Origin: Leucogyrophana mollusca | Taxonomy: Eukaryota > Basidiomycota > Agaricomycetes > Boletales | DNA length: 42,134 nt | Reading direction: 5' to 3' | Assembly: GCA_021014945.1 (NCBI GenBank) | Contig: MU266562.1 | Location: 1 to 42,134 of the forward strand | Part shown: positions 1 through 10,870 of the stretch, one piece after another | Numbering within the stretch: position 1 is the stretch's first letter | Layout of the letters: each line of letters starts with the position of its first letter | Translations under genes and position numbers: made by a program | Notes under the pieces: model-generated | Seen by the model: only the letters and a program-made list of their open reading frames with translations | Databases searched by the model: none | What the model was told of the DNA's origin: nothing

Positions 1-14
1 TCCCCCACGCCCTC

Positions 15-168
15 AGTCCTTCTGTTACGACTGAGGGTGAGTACGACAATTTTCTCTAAACCTAGGACAATCATAACTGACGATCTACGTAGTCTTACAT
101 CGATTGTTCTAGGTATCTAATAATTAGTCCTTCTGTTACGACTGAGGTCTTACATCGATTGTTCTAGT
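15..168. repeat. Paired short repeats with a hairpin
   Basis: Two short units each occur twice. AGTCCTTCTGTTACGACTGA is found at about 15 and 126, and GTCTTACATCGATTGTTCTA at about 101 and 148. The first unit contains inverted arms CCTCAGTC and GACTGAGG that could fold into an 8-bp hairpin. No coding frame or known element was recognised. Confidence 0.6.
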
Positions 169-225
169 CTTAAAACAGCGCACGAAAGGTGTTGTGGCTG
201 GTTGATGTCCTTTTTCCAGAACCCA

Positions 226-340
226 ACCCGTTCCGCAAACAAAAATCAGTCGGCCAACGCCCCGGATACAATATGTAGTGGTAGGCTTGAGATTAGCCCC
301 GAGGAAAAGTGGACTTGGTAGGAGACAATGTGTCCCGTCC
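226..340 (+). repeat. Dispersed repeat, inverted partner at 11590-11713
   Basis: About 115 bp align, in reverse complement, to 11590-11713 at roughly 85 percent by eye. One frame in both copies ends with a similar short peptide (PFRKQKSV followed by a stop about ten codons later), so the repeat may be the 3' end of a coding sequence of unknown identity. The rest of 341-509 shows nothing recognisable. Confidence 0.5.
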
Positions 341-509
341 GTGACTGCACCACTATACCAGAAGAAACTCGGATGGACGCAGTGAGGAATGTAAACCTCA
401 ACTACACTGGGTCGTAAAGCAGTGTTTCTAGTCTACTATTACAATCGCGAAAGTCTTCCCCCACCTGTGCCATCTCGATGTACGCTGCAGTCACCCCCCT
501 ACACCGTTA

Positions 510-2304
510 TCACTCCCCCTGCGCCACCTCAAACGCGCCGCGGTCCTGGTCGCGACGATGCGCCTTGGGGGCCTTGACGACGAGCTCAGCTTGCTGTCTG
601 TAAAGCACAGATGCTCAGGCCCACGGCGACACAGAACGTGGGGGCACTCACAAACGCATGCGCAATAGGAGCTTGCGGTTCGTGCTCTGTATCTCCGACC
701 CGGCGCGGAGAGCGTGCGCGAAGAGCTCCGCGCGGGGATCGGGTGTGCGCGCTTTCAGGATCTGTGCGCGACCGTCAGCCTCATCCTACACTCCAAAACC
801 AAACAAAGCGTAGAAACACACACCTTATTGCGACTATCCACCCGCCCCTCGATCTCCCCGGCCTCGATGAGCCGGACGACTGCAGCCTCGACCTCGTCGA
901 GTGTCCAGCCGAATGCCGCGCCCATGCGCGCGAGGCGGAGCGTGGCGAAGGGGCGGAGGTAGAGCACGAGGGCGGTCGTGCGGATGCGGCTGGTGAGCGC
1001 CCCGACGTGCGGCGCGAGGTGGATGTCGAGCTGGTGGCGGGTCTGTTGGTGGTGCGATGTGTATTATAAGTAAGCCATGAGATATGTACACTGAAACGCA
1101 CCGAGTACCTCGCGAGGAGCTCGAGGACGGTCTTGAAGTCGCTGGCCATGTAAGACTGGACGAGGTCGCGGACGTAGGACTCTTGCTCGATGTAGAGAGA
1201 GAAGACGGCGTTGGCGAGCAGTTGGGCTTTTATGGCGGGGCGGGAGAGGCTAGAGAGGGCGCAGAGGGTGCCGTATATCGCGATGTCCCCCGGTGCGACG
1301 AGCTATCGAGAATGAGTACACGTCGTGTGCAATGGACAAAAGCGCACCTTGCTGATCCAGTCACCGAGCTGGTCGGCCGAGCCGACCTTGAGGAAGCTGA
1401 CGGCGGCTTTTTCATAGTTGCCCTGGCCGAGATGGGAGAGCGCCATTGCAAAGTCGAGCTTCGCCTGGACTTGATCGCGCTCGGGGGACGGTTTCTTGGT
1501 CGGTGCGGGGGCTGTGGTGGCGGGGTTGTTGGCATTGTTTGCGGCGTTGGCGCTGGCAGATTCCAGTGCGGCCTCGGCTTTGAAGATGTAGGAAGATATG
1601 TGGGCGTAGTTGCGCTGTTCGATCACGAGCTGCGAGAGGCATTGATGTGAGTGCTACGAGAGAAACAGAGGTGCCTTACCTCGAGCACGGAGAGACACAT
1701 GTCGAGGACGTGTTGGCTGGTTGAGCAGTACTCACGTGACTTAGAGTAGTGTTTCAGTGCGAGAGGATAGTCTCCAGTCGAGCGATAAAAGTCGCCGAGA
1801 TCCCTGTGGCCCATCTAATGCGTGGATCAGCAGTAGTACAGCGCACGATCAAGAATTGCGCACGCGAATGCTCTCCTTGATCATGTTATTGGAGTACGTC
1901 TTGAGCTCGACCTCGAGCTTGGTGCGCTCGGCCTGGTTCTTCCTCGCGGTCTCCTCGAGCCACGTTGTGTCGATGAGGCATACTTCGGCGACGGGCGGGA
2001 GGTCGGCGTCCGGGGCGGCGGCTGCGAACTCGTATGCGGCGATGGCGGCCTGGTAGAGGTTCGGGTCGCGGAGGGAGTGGATGTGGGTGACGGCAAGCTT
2101 GAGGGCATGCGGGGCGACGGCGGGACAGAGAGGGATGATGTGCAGGAGGCGATCGACGGCGGTGCGGCCGGTGTAGCCGGCGATGTACGCGTCGAGATCG
2201 AACGGGTGCTCGTCGTCAATCGGAAGCACGGTTCGCCGGTTCGGCGCCTGTGATTGGCTAGGCGATGTGCCCTGCAGATCGACGTCGACAGTGTCCACCT
2301 CCAT
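510..2304 (-). CDS. CSN1: COP9 signalosome complex subunit 1 (CSN1), seven exons
   Basis: CSN1 is a PCI-domain scaffold subunit of the COP9 signalosome, the nuclear/cytosolic complex that removes NEDD8 from cullin-RING ubiquitin ligases. Exons on the minus strand: 2304-1864, 1814-1680, 1629-1348, 1302-1102, 1042-824, 761-652 and 597-510. All six introns are 45-62 bp with GT-AG ends and keep frame, giving 491 residues, within the usual family range. Landmarks are the helical-repeat stretch [20 protein letters not shown] (about residue 149), [20 protein letters not shown] shortly after, [12 protein letters not shown] at the start of the winged-helix part of the PCI domain (about 355), and a conserved [11 protein letters not shown] tail. 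The ATG at 2304 is chosen because the frame upstream of it runs back into the tRNA. Nothing looks broken. Seen: frame and splice sites. Known: function. Part of exon 1 is duplicated at 32037-32196. Confidence 0.9.
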
Positions 2305-2398
2305 GTCAGAATACAAGTAAGGAAGTCGTCGCTCGTGCCAGAGCTGTGGCAAGAGCGGCGCTGCTGCCTTGATTACATCAGCCACGCTTCGATCAGCT

Positions 2399-2480
2399 GG
2401 GCACTTGGCACAGTTGGTAGCGCGCACGCTTCGCACCAAGTGATTGCGTGAGGTCGTGGGTTCAACTCCCACAGTGTCCA
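2399..2480 (+). tRNA. tRNA-Ala(CGC): tRNA-Ala, anticodon CGC, with a 9-nt intron
   Basis: The full cloverleaf can be folded by hand. Acceptor arms GGGCACT/AGTGTCC are followed by discriminator A, with the G3-U70 wobble pair that marks alanine tRNAs. The anticodon stem is CACGC/GCGTG and the T arm GTGGG-TTCAACT-CCCAC. The anticodon loop region 2430-2445 is 16 nt; removing a 9-nt intron (about 2436-2444) one base after anticodon 2432-2434 leaves a normal 7-nt loop. One D-stem pair (A12-C23) is mismatched. A T5 run at 2484-2488 fits a Pol III terminator. CSN1 starts 95 bp away on the opposite strand. Confidence 0.88.
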
Positions 2481-2483
2481 TTC

Positions 2484-2488
2484 TTTTT
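2484..2488 (+). terminator. Pol III terminator of tRNA-Ala
   Basis: Five consecutive T residues lie three bases after the tRNA discriminator base, as expected for RNA polymerase III termination. Confidence 0.7.
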
Positions 2489-3051
2489 CATTCTGACTCG
2501 CTCCCAAATATGTGCTTCTCTGCTCTCGACTGTTATCCAGATACATCTCCCAGTCGCTTTTTTAAACTCCCCGTCCCGAAAGGGTACATGCACGCCAGCT
2601 AGCTGAGATTACTCCGCCTCGCTCCTGGAACCATGCCGGGCATCATTATCGTTGACATTCACCCTCATGGGGCACCTCTCAATCCAGATCAAGTGCACTA
2701 CTCTTTGCATGCCACACGAACATCAGGATGCTCGCGTTTATATATACAACCACGCGACGGATACACCAGGGCTATTTGCATTGCGCCTTTGGAGATCGGG
2801 CCAGGAGAAGCCAAGTACTAAAACGCTTGCAATTGGATGAGGCTTCATGAGAAAAGTGCAAAGCTCATCAGAATATCCCAAATGTAAGCCAGGACATCAT
2901 GCCGTGTTCATCGCATCTTTGATTGCTCCACAAGGGTCCCTCATCAGCTGTCAAAGGAAATTTGCACAACTACGGCTCCTTATACCATTCACCATTTCCT
3001 CCACAGGCTGATACAATCCACGAAACCCCAAATCTTGGCCCGGCCATCGCC
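2489..3051. other. Intergenic, nothing recognised
   Basis: Between the tRNA and the P450 remnant there are only short overlapping frames with no conserved features. No RNA gene or repeat was recognised. Confidence 0.5.
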
Positions 3052-3920
3052 ATGTCTTGGTTATCGGACTGTCGCGTCGTGTGCTGGAGGGGGTGTACCG
3101 CCTCTCGAGCAAGAATCAGCCTTTGATGGGGTCATCTCTCCCGGGCCCTACGACGCTGCCGTTCCTGGGACACGTACTCGGAATCGAGCCGAACAAACCT
3201 TGGGTCACTTATACAGAGCACGGCGCTGTCGATGGTACGTATGCGTGGACAGATGACATGCCAGTGTGCAGATTCCCCGAAGACGATATCTACACGACTC
3301 GCTTACTCCATCGAGACATTGTCATTGTCAATTCCAAGAAGATCACGGGAGACCTCATGGACCACCGCTCGCAGAACTGTTCCGACAGAATGCCTTTTGC
3401 TACCCGAGACCCGTACATCTGACCCTCCTCGCCGAGGATTTTCAACCGGAGTTTTACAACGGCTGGCCCAGGATAACTAAATGACACACTGCTGCTTTTG
3501 TCGCTCAGGTTCGGATGGGGCGGCAATTTCGGGTTAGCGTCATATGGCGTCTCCGGAGAAAGCTAGTACACCAGGCTTTTCGGCAGGCGCTTCCTTCGCC
3601 TATCGCCCGGCGCGGCCTCGCAAATCCCACTAACTTTTCATGGATTTTGGAGAAAATCCACGGAGTCGCCGCACCGATTTTCAGAAGTGAGTGCCGTTGT
3701 CCCCTCCCACTGACGAAGGCTCGTATTTGATGGTAACGCTACATACTTTTCTGCCGCGTAGGTTTGCGATGGCAGTCATCACGTCTGCCACATACGACTA
3801 CGAGATCGAGAAAGTCGACGACCCATTCGTTACGATCGTTGGACGTGCCACAGAATTTGCTATAAAGTTCTTACTGCCCGACGGCGCTGCTGTCCCCGAC
3901 ACCTTCATGTTCCGTGCGTC
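3052..3920 (+). pseudogene. Cytochrome P450 fragment, N-terminal half only
   Basis: Fungal P450s are membrane-anchored heme monooxygenases. Readable pieces, in order, are the proline-rich hinge LPGPTTLPFLGHVLGI (about 3140-3185), DIYTTRLLHRDIVIVNSKK with an SDRM end (3288-3390), the C-helix-like RLRRKLVHQAFRQ (3550-3590), and ITSATYDYEIEKVDDPFVTI (3778-3837), which matches the region before the substrate-recognition helices. They sit in different frames, with a frameshift near the N-terminus and another before the C-helix; a plausible intron lies near 3235-3287. The I-helix, ExxR and heme-binding cysteine region are absent downstream, so the gene is truncated as well as frameshifted. It could belong to any of several basidiomycete-expanded CYP families. 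Confidence 0.7.
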
Positions 3921-4460
3921 CTTTCGTAGCACATCACTCCCGGGCTGTGAAGGACGAGAATGAGTTAGCACCTCAACTACAAAACGATCGTTTCCGCTGT
4001 GATATGATTTTTTTTCTTGTTGTGCATTGCATAGACGTATCTTTTGATCACAGCATCGACCCGGTCATCCTATCGTGCCTATCCATCCTGTAAGTCCGTA
4101 CGAGTGAGTCACCGTCTCCTCAGTTTTCATGATAGCTGTTTTATTAGCTTTCAAGTCTTGTTCCCAATCATCCGCGTGTCCAGTGACGCCTTTGACGACA
4201 ATTTGACGATGCGAACGAATCCTGCGAGCGTCTGCATAAATCTTAACTGGTAACCGGAGACATGAAGAGACAGGATCGATTTGTTCGTTGATGGACTGAG
4301 CAGCTGGGACAAATATGAGCCGGTCCCACTGGTAACCTTGCTAATTCTGAACCCACAGCAGCCGATAACTTGCCCCGTGGTTCATCAAGGTCGGAATCTT
4401 CATACTAGTTATTCCATAAAGAGGTTGAGATAAAGTAGGACTGACGCAACTTGACGCTTA
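3921..4460. other. Intergenic, nothing recognised
   Basis: This is where the second half of the P450 would be expected. No I-helix, ExxR or heme-loop sequence was found on the plus strand. No other gene was recognised. Confidence 0.45.
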
Positions 4461-4500
4461 AGCTTGAAGAGTTACCCCGACCGACTCCAGTACCGGCACG

Positions 4501-5879
4501 ATGTCTTCAACAGGCATACCACTGGATACCGCAGCGATACACTATCCACAGTATTAGAGGGCATCCTGTATGGTAAAGTCACCTTGCACTTCCCATCCCG
4601 CCTCTGCTCACTAGTTGTATGCGAATGTTCAGGATTTTCCTTGATGATGTTCGGCGGGACTGTGTGGGCGCTGAGCTATCGCCGTCACAAGAGAGACATC
4701 AACCGCCTCATGATGTCCATCGCTTTTTTGCTATTGATTCTGAGTACCATCGTAGGTTTTCCTGTTGATGTGACGTCTATCGCTCACACTGGCATCACGT
4801 CTAGCATATCATCGTGGACATCAAGCGTCTTGTAGATGGGCTAGTTACATATCGTGATACGTTCCTTGGTGGACCGCCGGCCTTCTTTGCCGACCTGACC
4901 CAGGAAACATTCGTTTTCAAAAATGTGGTCTACGGCTTACAGACGCTGGTTGGTGATGGGGTTGTCGTAAGTCACCCGATTCTATGGTTGGGTAGAACAT
5001 TATTCATGCAGTAGTCCTCAAAAGATCTATCGGTGCTATGCCGTATGGCAGTCGTATTGGGTTCTCTTGTTCCAGGGGATGCTTTGGTCTAGCGTTGCAG
5101 GTCCGTGAGGTTTCCTCAGGTTCTTCGAGGATGCAATTTATGTACAGTATTCTCATTGCATCTTCAGTAACAGCCGTTGGGTCGGTCTACAATGTCTCAC
5201 AAGCAACGGCATACTCCAGCGATCTATTCGCCAAGCAGACCGGGCAGTGGGTCACTGCATTCTATGTTTCTACCCTCGCAACAAATCTAATAAGCTCAGG
5301 TAATTCACCAACGGCTAAGCAATCCTAATACTAAACGACGTGTGAATCCGCAGGCCTCTTGGCATACCGCATCTGGACTATTGATCGTCATGTAGCAACG
5401 TTGCGTGCCACTAGAAACACAGTGATCCCTATTGTGCGAGTACTCGTAGATTCCGCGATCCTGTACTCTGCTGCTCTTTTCGCAGCGCTGATTTGCTTCG
5501 TTTGTAGCAACAATGGACAGTTCGTCGTACAGGATATGGTGGGCCTTCATTCGTACCTGGTTTAAGTTACGCTAACTTGGCTTTGTCTAAGTTAACTCCC
5601 ATCATATCGATCGCTTTCTACATGGTGCTCATTCGAGTAGGAATCTCGAAGAATCTCCGCGTCTATGCATCCATTGTTCGTTCCGGCGCGAACAGACAAT
5701 CAGTGCAAGACACTCAGCAACATCCTTTGCCACCTATTCAAGTCCATATCAGCCAATTTACAGAAAGGTATAAAGATGGATCTGCGGCGTCCAGGGACAC
5801 ATCTAACATCAGGAAAAATGCCTGTAACGAGGCAGAGGTATCTGCAATAGCACTCACGCCTGTGTTGCCATGCCCCTGA
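4501..5879 (+). CDS. Multi-pass membrane protein of unknown function, seven exons
   Basis: Exons: about 4501-4572, 4633-4751, 4805-4966, 5025-5100, 5168-5299, 5354-5538 and 5592-5879, with introns of 53-67 bp and GT-AG ends. From exon 1 onward the frame joins cleanly to the TGA at 5877. The product, about 300 residues, is a chain of hydrophobic segments separated by short loops. Landmarks are LEGILYG, DLTQETFVFKNVVYGLQTLV, IYRCYAVWQS, FAKQTGQWVTAF, GLLAYRIWTIDR and a polar C-terminal tail. This resembles a large agaricomycete family of seven-helix proteins without assigned function; I do not assign a ligand. The start is uncertain. The ATG at 4501 opens a family-like N-terminus but is one frame off DTLSTVLEGILYG; an in-frame ATG at 4464 gives an unfamiliar leader. 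A single-base frameshift, real or from sequencing, is likely near 4535. Confidence 0.75.
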
Positions 5880-6359
5880 AATGCAGCTTTCGATACTTTC
5901 TCACTTTCTCCCAATATGCTTTATGGGCCTGAACAGCATCAGTAAACTATTCGGCTACGGACAGAGCTGGACAGACTCACGTCAGGGAAAAGGCCCAAGA
6001 GGTATTGCTTCCTGCCAGATCGTGCAGCACCCAGTAGTCCTTGTGATATAATGCAGTACACTATAATACACTGTACCGTAGCGGTTACGAGTCCCTGAGG
6101 TGCCGAAAGACCTGTTCATATTCATCATGTGGCAGTTATCCACTCCGGTTAACAAATTACCACCCGGAAAATGTTACTTTGTCTGTAATCGGCTTTCTCG
6201 GTGACTGACCCTCGTCCCGTTGCGCAGATCCGCTGCCAGCACATGTCAGATGTCAGACCACCGCTTGGAACGAATGGCATGTCACGGGCGCACTAGGATA
6301 CCATATAATACGCAGTTGGACACCCCTGACACTGGCAAGCATTTTACTTACTCTACAAA
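5880..6359. other. Intergenic between two convergent genes
   Basis: This lies between the 3' ends of the membrane-protein gene (+) and the UbiA gene (-). No ORF, repeat or RNA gene stands out. Confidence 0.5.
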
Positions 6360-7398
6360 CTACATGTCGCAATATAACGGCACAATACGCGCGATCGCCA
6401 ACCATACCTGTTGAGTAGGTGCCACGATCAGAGCTGCGCCGAAGTCAGAAACATTTTTACTTACATTGTACAAGATATACGAGATCCGGTCTGCTTCTGG
6501 AGTTCTGAGGAGAGTGAAACGTAACCCCACCAAGGTGCCCAACGAGAGTAGCAACCCAGAAATTACTGTTGAAGATCCCCAGTGGAAGCTGAGAAGAACC
6601 GACCAAAATATCAGAGTGACAGGCATTGAAATACGTCCAGCTTCAGGCATTACGATCGGGATGGTTCGGCGGCCTTCCCATCGATCGCCTTTTTCGTCCT
6701 GAAAGTCTTGTGCGTGAATGGTGGTAAAGATGACCAAGGTGCTTATGTAGTACGCTGTGATAGCTGAAGCATCTGATGTATGCGTTCTATCTATGATTGT
6801 ATGATATTGAGACGATAGATGCAGAGACGCGAAAAAGGGTAATCTCACCAGTTTGAGCAATCAAAGTAGCGGCTGAATCAAAGGTAGCATACCCCATAGC
6901 ATTCAGAGCGTTTCTGGTAAACCAGTGGGAGCCCAGCTTGAGCTCATTATGAAGGATAACGCTGGTCGCAAATATAATGCCCAGTGTCATCACGTTGTAA
7001 CAAGCTGAGACAAGAAGGCAAAGTGGGAGTAGCGCCCAGCGGAGAGCGGACGCCTGGGTGACGCTGAGTCGCAGAGAGGGGATAGGGCGCCATGGCTTGT
7101 TGCGTGCATCCTCTTCAGGCGACAGACATTGGTTCGACACGCAGAACTGCAGAAGATGGAACCACGTCCAAAATGTACAGTGCACAAATCTACAAAGGGA
7201 AGTAGTTGGTGCGGCGGCGACGGCAAAAATCGTCTGCCAAAGATCGTGAGGTGGGTGAGATTTCAAATAAATATTCACGATTTAGGAGCGTACAATGGGG
7301 AGGAGGATGGTCTTCACGTCCGACTTTGTGAATAAGTACATGGTGTAGAGATGGTAGGTCGCGGTTTTGACGTACGAAGCCAGGACTGATAGGTTCAT
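6360..7398 (-). CDS. UbiA-type prenyltransferase-like membrane protein, four exons
   Basis: UbiA-superfamily enzymes are polytopic membrane proteins that transfer or cyclise isoprenoid diphosphates using two Asp-rich motifs. Exons: 7398-7294, 7233-6849, 6772-6465 and 6407-6360; introns of 57-76 bp have GT-AG ends and the frame is open throughout, giving 281 residues, normal for the family. The first metal-binding motif is SNQCLSPEEDARNKPWRPIP (about residues 68-87), the second DFQDEKGDR (about 186-194). Both keep their acidic residues, so the enzyme could be active. Hydrophobic segments follow each motif. The substrate is unknown: fungal homologues include meroterpenoid prenyltransferases and membrane terpene cyclases. 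A broken P450 lies 3' and a broken aromatic monooxygenase lies 5' of it, which suggests the remnant of a biosynthetic cluster. Confidence 0.87.
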
Positions 7399-7770
7399 GA
7401 TGAAGCTGGGGAGCCTTCAGCAGAGACGTGCGAGGATCGGGACATCCGTACCTTTCGCTTAAGTTCCCCCTGGAAGCAACCGCCACTGGTACACAGCCAA
7501 GTCTACCACGAGCCTCCAAGTCCATTTCTCGCAGTCCGAATCTTTCGGCGCACCGCTGCTCCAGCGGGCAATCACAAACGTGTGGGTTTTTTTTATCATC
7601 GGAATCGGGGACGGAGAGTGATAATCAAAAAGATGACTTCCGGCGACTCTTCAAGGCATATTTTTGAAGGCCGAGGACAGAGGAATTTCGATATCACATT
7701 TTTGCAACACTATAACAGCCTAAGAACGGCTGCATAATATTGCTATTTGTTATCCCCCGTTCGGCTCACA
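7399..7770. other. Upstream region of the UbiA gene
   Basis: This contains the presumed promoter of the minus-strand UbiA gene. No TATA box was confidently identified, and there is no other gene. Confidence 0.4.
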
Positions 7771-8897
7771 TAACGCTGTCGTGGTCCGGCTTTTCCACTT
7801 CTGGATGGAACTGAGGACCAAACGGCGGTCCAGTTCGGGATAGGCCTCCGAAGCTGCCCGAAGTTAGAACAAAGAAGGCGAGTGAGTTAGTTTAATATGG
7901 ACGCACCGGTTCTGTTTCAGACGCCTGGGATTCGGTGGGGACGCCTGGGGTTTGTTCCAGATGCCTGGGGTTCGGTGGGGGCACCTGGTGTTCGGTTGGG
8001 GCGTGTGTGGTTTGTTCTGGACACCTGGGGTCCGATGGGGACGCCTGGGATTCGTTCCAGACGCTTGGGGTCAACTCCAGACACCTAGGAATTGATGAGG
8101 ACGCCTGGGGATAGAGGGCGACGCATGTGGTTGCTCCAGACGCCTAGGGTTCGATGAGGACGCCTAGTATTCGCTCCAGACGCTTGAGGCTAATTCCAGA
8201 CACCTAGGGATTGATGAGTACGCCTGGGGATCGACGGAGACGTAAAGTTCGTTCTAGATGCCGGAGGTTCAATAGAAAGGCTTGAGATTCGATGGGAACG
8301 CATGTGGTTCGTTCCGGACACCTTGAGTTCGATGGGGACGCCTCGAAATTGATGAGGACGCTTGGAATTGATAGGTATCTGTTCCACTCACCTGGGGCTC
8401 GATGGGGACACATGTGGACGCCCGGGATCGATAGGGATGCCCGGGATCCGTTCCAGACGCCTGGGATTCGATGGGGTGTAGATGAGGTTCTGTGAGCAGT
8501 CCAAGTGGTTCGTTCGGAGGGTAACTGATGGGTCTGGGTATGCTGGGATCATTTGAGGGTGCACTGGTATTGTTTGGGATGCGCTAGGATGTTTGGGCAA
8601 CTGAAGGTGCGCCAGGATTGATTGAGTCTCGGCTACATTGTCGGAAGAGTGTAAGACGCGTGGTTTAGGACCTTTTAGTACTCACCTTCCCAACATTCTT
8701 TGGTTCTCCACTATCCCTTGTTGTTTACCGACCAGGTTTGCTTGCTTGTTGGGCAGGTTCAAGTCGAGGTTCGAAACCGTTCAGGACGGTTCAGAACCAG
8801 GGGGCAGGCTCTCATGTGGATTTCGGACCGAACCTTCCCAAACTGGACCTAAGTTCAGGTTCGAACCCCGGTTCGGGATCGGACCACAGCAGCACTA
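7771..8897. mobile_element. Non-autonomous TIR element carrying a minisatellite
   Basis: The ends are inverted: TAACGCTGTCGTGGTCCG at 7771-7788 and, as reverse complement, TAGTGCTGCTGTGGTCCG at 8880-8897. They match at 14 of 18 positions and all four differences are transitions. A third copy of the same end, TAGTGCTGTCGTGGTCCG, occurs at 41054-41071. The body contains a 20-bp tandem array followed by about 250 bp rich in GGTTC/GAACC palindromes, and no transposase frame. The outer TA on both sides could be a TA target site, as in Tc1/mariner-type insertions, but this is inference. The adjacent sequence (8961 on) is DUF6533 copy A. Confidence 0.6.
7897..8475 (+). repeat. 20-bp minisatellite with 40-bp higher order
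   Basis: About 28 degenerate units of roughly 20 bp, consensus near ACGCCTGGGGTTCGATGGGG, tend to alternate with ACGCCTGGGATTCGTTCCAG. This gives a loose 40-bp period. Open frames across it are artefacts of the repeat. Confidence 0.85.
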
Positions 8898-8960
8898 ATA
8901 GAAACCAGAGCGAAGGTTTTCGGTATCCTGTCCCTAGACAGTGGACTCCCCACTTGTGCG

Positions 8961-10870
8961 ATGAGCGTCGCTCTAACTCTCGACCAGCTCCAAGCCCTCG
9001 ACTATATGACCAGTAAGGTATCGCTTAGTCCATTAACTACCTTGAAAAACTCTGAACAACCAATGTCTCTTCGTAGTGGCCTCGGGAGCCGTCGTTGTGT
9101 ATGACCAAGGCTCGTTACGGTAGCATTCACTCGCATACCATCTTTAGCGCTGACGCACGAGAATCTCAGCGCTTAACTTTTCACAAGAGTTCAGCTATCC
9201 TTTCGTTCCCGGACATGTCAGGTATAACAGATCCCCAAGGTGGATCTGATCTGGGTGGGTGCCGTCGATTGTTACATGACTGGGGAACCATTCGGAGCTC
9301 ACAGAGTAGTGGCAGAATCGCCGCTGGACCTTCATGACAGCACTCTATACCGCCGTACGCGTAATTGTATCTGCTTCTCACTGTCTCTTAGCAATCGTAC
9401 CAGGCTCGCTACTGTGGCACTGCATCCCAGCTGTAAGTCCAAGCATCGAATCGTAACTGCTATGGACTGACTCTACTGTGGGGCTTATAGTACACTGGTG
9501 TCAAGTAAGACCACGCTGGAAACAGATCACCACTCTGCTGAATGTCCACCACAGTGGAGTTGCGTCTTCACTGGACTCTTGCAGTGAGCACGTGTCCCTC
9601 AGCGTCTGGACGGGCAGGAAATCACCTGACCGTGTGGGTATTGTAGACGTGAAGTTGATCTACGTTGTCTTCTTTTTCGATGGCTGACGTTGATTTTCGA
9701 CGCAAACGCGTTATTCAGATGTAAGTACAGATCGACATCCTGCCGAAAGTGTTCCCAAGTATTCTAAATTCAACTCTCCGCGCCCCAATGATAAATCTAC
9801 TTGGATTGCCGCCCAGTGGTTAAGCGTATTGTTCACTGCCGCAATGCAAGGTGTGTGAGCCATGTTGTTTGGGTCTACTTCCGTTCGCATCGACAATCGA
9901 TTGGTCATTCATGGTCAGCAATTCTCCTTATGCGGGCGTATGTCCTATGGAATCACTCAAACAAGCTTCTGGTGTTTCTGTTGTCTTACTTTTTCAGCGA
10001 GACAATCGCGGTGGTGATAATGGCTGGAATACTGTTCAACTCTTCTGTTGTGGGCAAATATGGTGCGTTTTAATAAAAACTACTTCAATTGTTGACTCAA
10101 TTAGCCCCGCACTAAGTACTTAACAGTACTATCTGTTGGTCCGGGTTCAGTTGGTAGCGCTATAGAAGAAGGCCTTGCAGACTCTTCTGTCTTAGCCCCG
10201 GTACTGACGATCGCCGTAATCATCCAGCTTGCATTCGATATTGTCTTGCTTGTGGTCGCGCTTTTTGCGGCTGTAAAGCATGCCCTGGAAGCCAGGAGAT
10301 TGAACAACGGGTGGCCGACTAACCCCCTGGTGAAGGCTTTAGCTGCCGATCAATTCCTCTACTTTTTCTGAGACGGCTGTGGCTTCTTAACCTGCCGCAG
10401 CGTTCATTCACCGTGAATTGCCCAGGTATGCGGTATCGCAAGGGATTACTATTCCTCAGACGCTCGCTAATTCCGCCGTCGCCACCTGCCCGCTGCTTTC
10501 TGGAGCAAGCAATATACTCAATGCGTTGATGGTCATTGCAGGCCCTCGTATGGTGATCAGCATTCGCGCTCAGGAGCTCGAGACGAGAGAGGGCACTGGG
10601 CAGGAAGAGCTGAGCACAATTGAGTTCGGGTCTATGTATCTAGCATCCCAGTCAGCCGGGGGGGAGAGCTCGGGCACCAGGCGTGAAGCTGATATAGAAC
10701 TGAAATTTAAGCAGCGGTCTCGCCTCCTACACACGCTACCGCAGTATCAATTACTGCACGATCACTACTCTGATTCATGTAGCTATTCCCTTCGTGTGAT
10801 ATCGGTGGTGACTGTTTTTCCCGCCTTAGTCTGCGCTCGCCGGGAGGATTTTAAGGATCAGATAGCTTGA
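8961..10870 (+). pseudogene. DUF6533 membrane protein, copy A (decayed)
   Basis: DUF6533 proteins are multi-pass membrane proteins of unknown function, common in Agaricomycetes. The ATG at 8961 opens an N-terminus ending QALDY; the next pieces read VYDQ, LNFSQE, VDLIW and RRWTFMTALY, each on its own small exon, as in copies B-D. Later exons encode AILLMRAYVLWNHSNKLLVF (about 9920-9980) and a long loop/helix block at 10140-10370. The last part contains AGPRMVISIRAQELETREGT (10540-10600) and ELSTIEFG. Three donor sites used in B and C are damaged: GT to GC at the YDQ exon (about 9105), G to T after LNFSQE (about 9189), and loss of GT after the LYFF stretch (near 10369), which leaves an in-frame TGA. 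Probably a pseudogene. Confidence 0.75.

Noticed and set aside
1084..1650. Long plus-strand frame over the CSN1 locus
   Set aside because: It lies antisense to confirmed CSN1 exons and has no motif; a shadow frame.
2305..2481. N-terminal extension of CSN1 up to 2481
   Set aside because: The extra 59 codons are the translated antisense of the tRNA gene.
6466..6702. Plus-strand frame of 78 codons
   Set aside because: Antisense to UbiA exon 3.
7897..8475. CRISPR-like array
   Set aside because: The units are contiguous, without unique spacers, and the genome is eukaryotic.
7892..8600. Several open frames with repeated TPG/RSR-type peptides
   Set aside because: Produced by the 20-bp minisatellite, not by a gene.
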